NCBI GenBank assembly: GCA_031178065.1
Contig: JAPSJS010000003.1
Coordinates: 1-64,000, forward strand
Source: Altererythrobacter sp.
GTDB lineage: Bacteria > Pseudomonadota > Alphaproteobacteria > Sphingomonadales > Sphingomonadaceae
DNA length: 64,000 nt
Direction of reading: 5' to 3'
This document shows, piece after piece, positions 61,219 through 64,000 of this stretch (position 1 is the first letter of the stretch; each line of letters starts with the position of its first letter). The position numbers and the translations under genes were made by a program. The notes under the pieces are model-generated. The model was not told where the DNA came from, ran no database searches, and saw only the letters and a list, made by a program, of their open reading frames with translations.

Positions 61219-62760
61219 ATGGCAGCAGGCCAAGCACCAGCGACGCTGGGCGAACGATTGATTGCACCGGTCACCAACGTATCCGATTTCATCTGGGGCG
61301 GGACATGGAACGGCGAGCAGTTGATCCCCATCCCGCCGCTCGCCGTGATCCTGCTCGGCGTCGGGCTCTGGATCATGATCGGCCTTCGCTTCTATCCGAT
61401 CGTCAAGTTCGGCGCTGCGGTGCGCGGACTCTTTGCAGGCCGGAAAGGATCCGGCCGGGGCGAGATCAGCCCCTTCGCCGCGCTCTCCACTGCGCTCTCC
61501 GGGCAAGTCGGCACAGGCAATCTGGCAGGCGTCGCCACGGCGATCGCACTTGGCGGGCCGGGGGCCGTGTTCTGGATGTGGATCACTGCGCTGTTCGGCA
61601 TGGCGCTGGCCTTCGCCGAAGGCAGCCTCGCCATCCGTTATCGTGAGACCACTTCCGACGGTGTCGCCCGCGGCGGACCAATGACCTACATCATGCTGGG
61701 CCTGGGTCCGAAATGGACCTGGCTCGCCATCGTGTTCTGTATCGGCACGCTGTTTTCCGCACTGGTCACCGGCAACTCGATCCAGGCGAACGAAGTGGCG
61801 AGCGGCCTCAACGAGCTGTTCGGATTCGAGCGGTGGCTGGGCGGGCTGATCGTCGCGATCGCGGTGTTCGTGGTGATTATCGGCGGCATCAAGTCGATCG
61901 GCAGCGTGGCGGAAAAGGTCGTCCCCTTCATGGCCGCCGCCTATATCGTGATGGCAGTGGTCGCGTTGATCCTCAACTTCGGCGATCTGCCCGAAACCTT
62001 CGGCCGTATCTTCAATGGAGCGTTCAACGCGCAGAGCGCCACAGGAGGCTTCGCTGGTGCGGCGATCATCCTCGCGATCCGTGCCGGCGTCGCTCGCGGG
62101 CTTTTCTCGAACGAGGCGGGTCAGGGCTCGACCCCGATCGCGCACGCCGTGGCGCAGACCGATGATCCCGAACAGCAGGGCCGCATGGCGATGCTCGGCA
62201 CCTTCATCGATACGATCGTGATCTGCACCATGACCGCGCTCGTCATCCTGACGGTGCAGGGCGACTTCACCTACAACGGACAGCCGGTGGATCACGTGTG
62301 GCAGTCCGACCTCGGAACCACCGCAATGTCGGGCTTCGTGACGACATCAGGCGCGTTCGCCGCGGCTTTCCCGTTCGAGATCGGATCGATCCCGCTCGGC
62401 ACGCTGATCGCCAGCGTCGCGTTGATCCTGTTCGTCTTCACCACCCTGTTGACGTGGTCTTATTACGGCGAGCGCGCGATCACGTTCATCTACGACCGCG
62501 TGCCCGGCTCCACCCGTGGCGGCGAGCGCGTGCTCCACATGATCTGGCGGGTGATCTGGTGCATCGCCATCTTCATCGGCGCGATGCAGCCTTCCGAGCT
62601 CGTCTGGCGGCTGGGCGATATCTCGAATGCGACGATGGCGCTGCCCAACCTGCTCGCGCTGGCGCTCCTGTCGGGTGTGGTGTTCAAGCTGGCGCGCGGC
62701 GAGCGAAAGGCCGGGCGCGACTACCGCAGCGAAACGCCGGAAGAGCCCGAGGAATACTGA
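61219..62760 (+). CDS. Alanine/glycine:cation symporter, AGCS family
   Basis: 513 residues with about 11 membrane helices. Family signature GQVGTGNLAGVATAIALGGPGAVFWMW, and GLFSNEAGQGSTPIAHA later. It imports alanine, glycine or a similar amino acid with sodium. GAGGGGAT precedes the ATG. It sits between secE and tRNA-Trp, which are usually neighbours, and on the opposite strand; it ends in a strong terminator. Confidence 0.95.
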   Translation: MAAGQAPATLGERLIAPVTNVSDFIWGGTWNGEQLIPIPPLAVILLGVGLWIMIGLRFYPIVKFGAAVRGLFAGRKGSGRGEISPFAALSTALSGQVGTGNLAGVATAIALGGPGAVFWMWITALFGMALAFAEGSLAIRYRETTSDGVARGGPMTYIMLGLGPKWTWLAIVFCIGTLFSALVTGNSIQANEVASGLNELFGFERWLGGLIVAIAVFVVIIGGIKSIGSVAEKVVPFMAAAYIVMAVVALILNFGDLPETFGRIFNGAFNAQSATGGFAGAAIILAIRAGVARGLFSNEAGQGSTPIAHAVAQTDDPEQQGRMAMLGTFIDTIVICTMTALVILTVQGDFTYNGQPVDHVWQSDLGTTAMSGFVTTSGAFAAAFPFEIGSIPLGTLIASVALILFVFTTLLTWSYYGERAITFIYDRVPGSTRGGERVLHMIWRVIWCIAIFIGAMQPSELVWRLGDISNATMALPNLLALALLSGVVFKLARGERKAGRDYRSETPEEPEEY

Positions 62761-62778
62761 CAGCCGACCGGCAAGAAG

Positions 62779-62820
62779 AAGGGGCCGGACACCTGCGTGT
62801 CCGGCCCCTTCCCTTTTTTT
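62779..62820 (+). terminator. Strong rho-independent terminator of the symporter gene
   Basis: AAGGGGCCGGACAC (62779-62792) and GTGTCCGGCCCCTT (62797-62810) form a perfect 14-bp stem with a CTGC loop, followed by CCC and seven Ts. It ends 24 bases before the 3' end of the small gene on the other strand and may serve both. Confidence 0.95.
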
Positions 62821-62844
62821 ATCGTCCGACCGGGCGACCGGATT

Positions 62845-62994
62845 CTAGCGGGCGCCGAACAGGCGGGCGAGAAATCCGGGTTCTTCCATCGGCCGGATCG
62901 GTCCGTGCATCAGGTATCGCAGCGAAGCGTCGCGATGCGGGCGGGGTTGGACCCACCGGTCGGGACGACTGCTGCGGAAGGAATAACTAGACAT
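62845..62994 (-). CDS. 49-residue basic protein of unknown function
   Basis: Begins MSSYSFRSSRPDRWVQPRPH and ends FLARLFGAR: Arg-rich, with a hydrophobic C terminus. GGAG lies ten bases before ATG 62994, which also ends the upstream reading of tRNA-derived sequence. It is 199 bases downstream of tRNA-Trp on the same strand. Conservation in relatives would decide whether it is real; it resembles short hypothetical proteins annotated in sphingomonads. Confidence 0.5.
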   Translation of the reverse strand: MSSYSFRSSRPDRWVQPRPHRDASLRYLMHGPIRPMEEPGFLARLFGAR

Positions 62995-63193
62995 GGCATT
63001 GTCTCCATGAACACTCGTACCTTCCGTCCGACGCATACAATGACCGGTTCGGCGCAGCGGTTCCCGGTGTCGACATAGCGGCGTCGCCGCGCAGGGTGAG
63101 GCGACGCGTCGCAGCCGTTTCAGCGAGGGGGTTCCCGCGTGGGGCAAATTTTTCAGGAGCTGTGGCGCGAATGCCATCGCGGCCGATATCGCC

Positions 63194-63269
63194 TGGCAGG
63201 GGTGACAGGATTCGAACCCGTGGCCCTCGGTTTTGGAGACCGATGCTCTACCAACTGAGCTACACCCCT
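63194..63269 (-). tRNA. tRNA-Trp (anticodon CCA)
   Basis: A 76-base cloverleaf on the minus strand. The acceptor stem AGGGGTG pairs with CACCCCT; discriminator G; CCA encoded. D arm TAGCTCAGTTGGTAGAGC; anticodon loop CTCCAAA within the stem TCGGT/ACCGA; T arm with GGTTCGAATCC. Anticodon CCA reads UGG, tryptophan. It is normally just upstream of secE; here a symporter gene intervenes. Confidence 0.97.
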
Positions 63270-63368
63270 GCAGGCGGAAGCGCCCTCTAAAGCCAAGCAG
63301 GGTGGATAGCAAGGCGGCGCGCGCATGGCGCTAGGAACTTCGCCCCATGCGCGATAGAGGCGGCGGTC

Positions 63369-64000
63369 ATGCACGCGCCCGCGCAAGGCCCGATCCCCGG
63401 CGATCTCCTGCTGCTCGCCTATCGCAACGGGATCTTCCCGATGGCGGACGGCCGCGACGACCCGGAAGTGTTCTGGGTGGAGCCGCGCAAGCGCGCGATC
63501 ATTCCGCTCGACCGGTTCCATTGCTCGCGCTCGCTGCGCAAGGTCCTGCGGCACGGCGAACTCACCGTCACCTGCGACCGCGCCTTCGAGGAAGTCCTGC
63601 GCGCCTGCGCGGCGCCGCGGCCGGACCACGAGGGGACCTGGATCAACCGCCGGATCGAGGAGAGTTTCTGCGCACTTCACCGCGAAGGGCACGCCCATTC
63701 GCTCGAATGCTGGCGGGGCGGCGAGCTCGTCGGTGGGCTCTACGGGCTCGCGGTCGACCGGGCATTCTGCGGCGAGAGCATGTTCAGCCGCGCCGACAAT
63801 GCGTCCAAGGTGGCGCTCGCCTGGCTGGTGGCGCTGATGCGGCGGGCCGGCTTCGCGCTGCTCGACTGCCAGTTCATGACCCCGCACCTCGCCTCGCTAG
63901 GCGCGGTGGAGATTTCACAGCGGCGCTACTGCGCCTTGCTGGAAGATGCGCGGGGCGAGCCGCGCATGACCCTGGCCGAAGCCTACGACTCGCTGCTGGC
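63369..64000 (+). CDS. aat: Leucyl/phenylalanyl-tRNA--protein transferase Aat, N-terminal part (cut by window end)
   Basis: 210 residues are visible, with no stop before base 64000. Motifs: LLLAYRNGIFPMADG, VFWVEPRKRAIIPLDRFHCSRSLRKVLR, GTWINRRIEESFCALHREGHAHSLECW, GGLYGLAVDRAFCGESMFS and FALLDCQFMTPHLASLGA. Aat adds Leu or Phe to proteins with N-terminal Lys or Arg and so feeds the N-end rule (ClpS/ClpAP) pathway. Start ATG 63369 gives the usual short N terminus; no strong ribosome site. Confidence 0.95.
   Translation, partial: MHAPAQGPIPGDLLLLAYRNGIFPMADGRDDPEVFWVEPRKRAIIPLDRFHCSRSLRKVLRHGELTVTCDRAFEEVLRACAAPRPDHEGTWINRRIEESFCALHREGHAHSLECWRGGELVGGLYGLAVDRAFCGESMFSRADNASKVALAWLVALMRRAGFALLDCQFMTPHLASLGAVEISQRRYCALLEDARGEPRMTLAEAYDSLL

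Noticed and set aside
63024-63312. Upstream extension of the 49-residue protein to 155 codons
   Set aside because: The extension would read through the tRNA-Trp gene, so it cannot be protein-coding.

Overview
The window is high-GC DNA from an alphaproteobacterium, most likely order Sphingomonadales and probably an Erythrobacteraceae-type genome. The reasons are the two TonB receptors, the secreted amidohydrolase/beta-propeller fusion, the PCu(A)C/SCO/TonB/PepSY cluster, the gene style, and a short dispersed repeat of a kind I recall from sphingomonads. The genus cannot be read from the sequence. I see no prophage, insertion sequence, CRISPR array or replication origin. Coding density is very high and many genes overlap by ATGA or TGATG.

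Layout. 1-7671: housekeeping and accessory genes (old yellow enzyme tail, lipoprotein-lipB pair, membrane protein, PmtA-like methyltransferase, MFS pump, a three-gene minus-strand unit of class II aldolase, orphan 2Fe-2S molybdenum-hydroxylase subunit and ArsC-like protein, MATE pump). 7731-15856: one chemosensory operon, cheA-cheW-cheY-cheB-cheR, then a GGDEF/EAL enzyme and a methyl-accepting protein; no flagellar genes are present. 15915-34411: a large carbohydrate locus. Its first part is a plus-strand chain (ABC ATPase, LacI regulator, Tat lipoprotein binding protein, two permeases, secreted alpha/beta hydrolase, cytoplasmic GH1, secreted endo/exonuclease/phosphatase-fold protein). Its second part is a divergent block: glucoamylase-like hydrolase and Oar-like TonB receptor on minus; GH3 beta-glucosidase, sulfatase and FHS-type sugar permease on plus. 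Three near-identical 14-bp LacI-type operators (before lacI, between receptor and GH3, before the permease) suggest that one regulator controls the block.

34455-41052: TetR regulator divergent from an RND tripartite pump, with a 7-bp-arm palindrome between them. 41153-47012: TauE/SafE permease, then a copper-type operon (DUF2946-like protein, PCu(A)C chaperone, SCO protein, TonB receptor, PepSY membrane protein). 46994-50329 minus: propeller-amidohydrolase fusion. 50450-55287: fused alpha/beta 2-oxoacid dehydrogenase E1, malonyltransferase-like protein and Baeyer-Villiger-type monooxygenase. 55462-58329: MoaB/CinA-like protein, polysaccharide deacetylase, GNAT protein and a 59-residue membrane protein. 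58401-60959 minus: the conserved secE-nusG-rplK-rplA translation/secretion segment with its terminator. 61219-64000: an AGCS symporter with a strong terminator, a 49-residue basic protein, tRNA-Trp, and the 5' part of aat, cut by the window edge.

The most interesting system is the carbohydrate locus. Its enzyme set (glucoamylase-like family that includes beta-1,2-glucanases, GH3, GH1, sulfatase, esterase) and its two inner-membrane import routes (ABC and MFS) behind one TonB receptor look like a utilization locus for a beta-glucan, possibly sulfated or esterified. The substrate is an inference.
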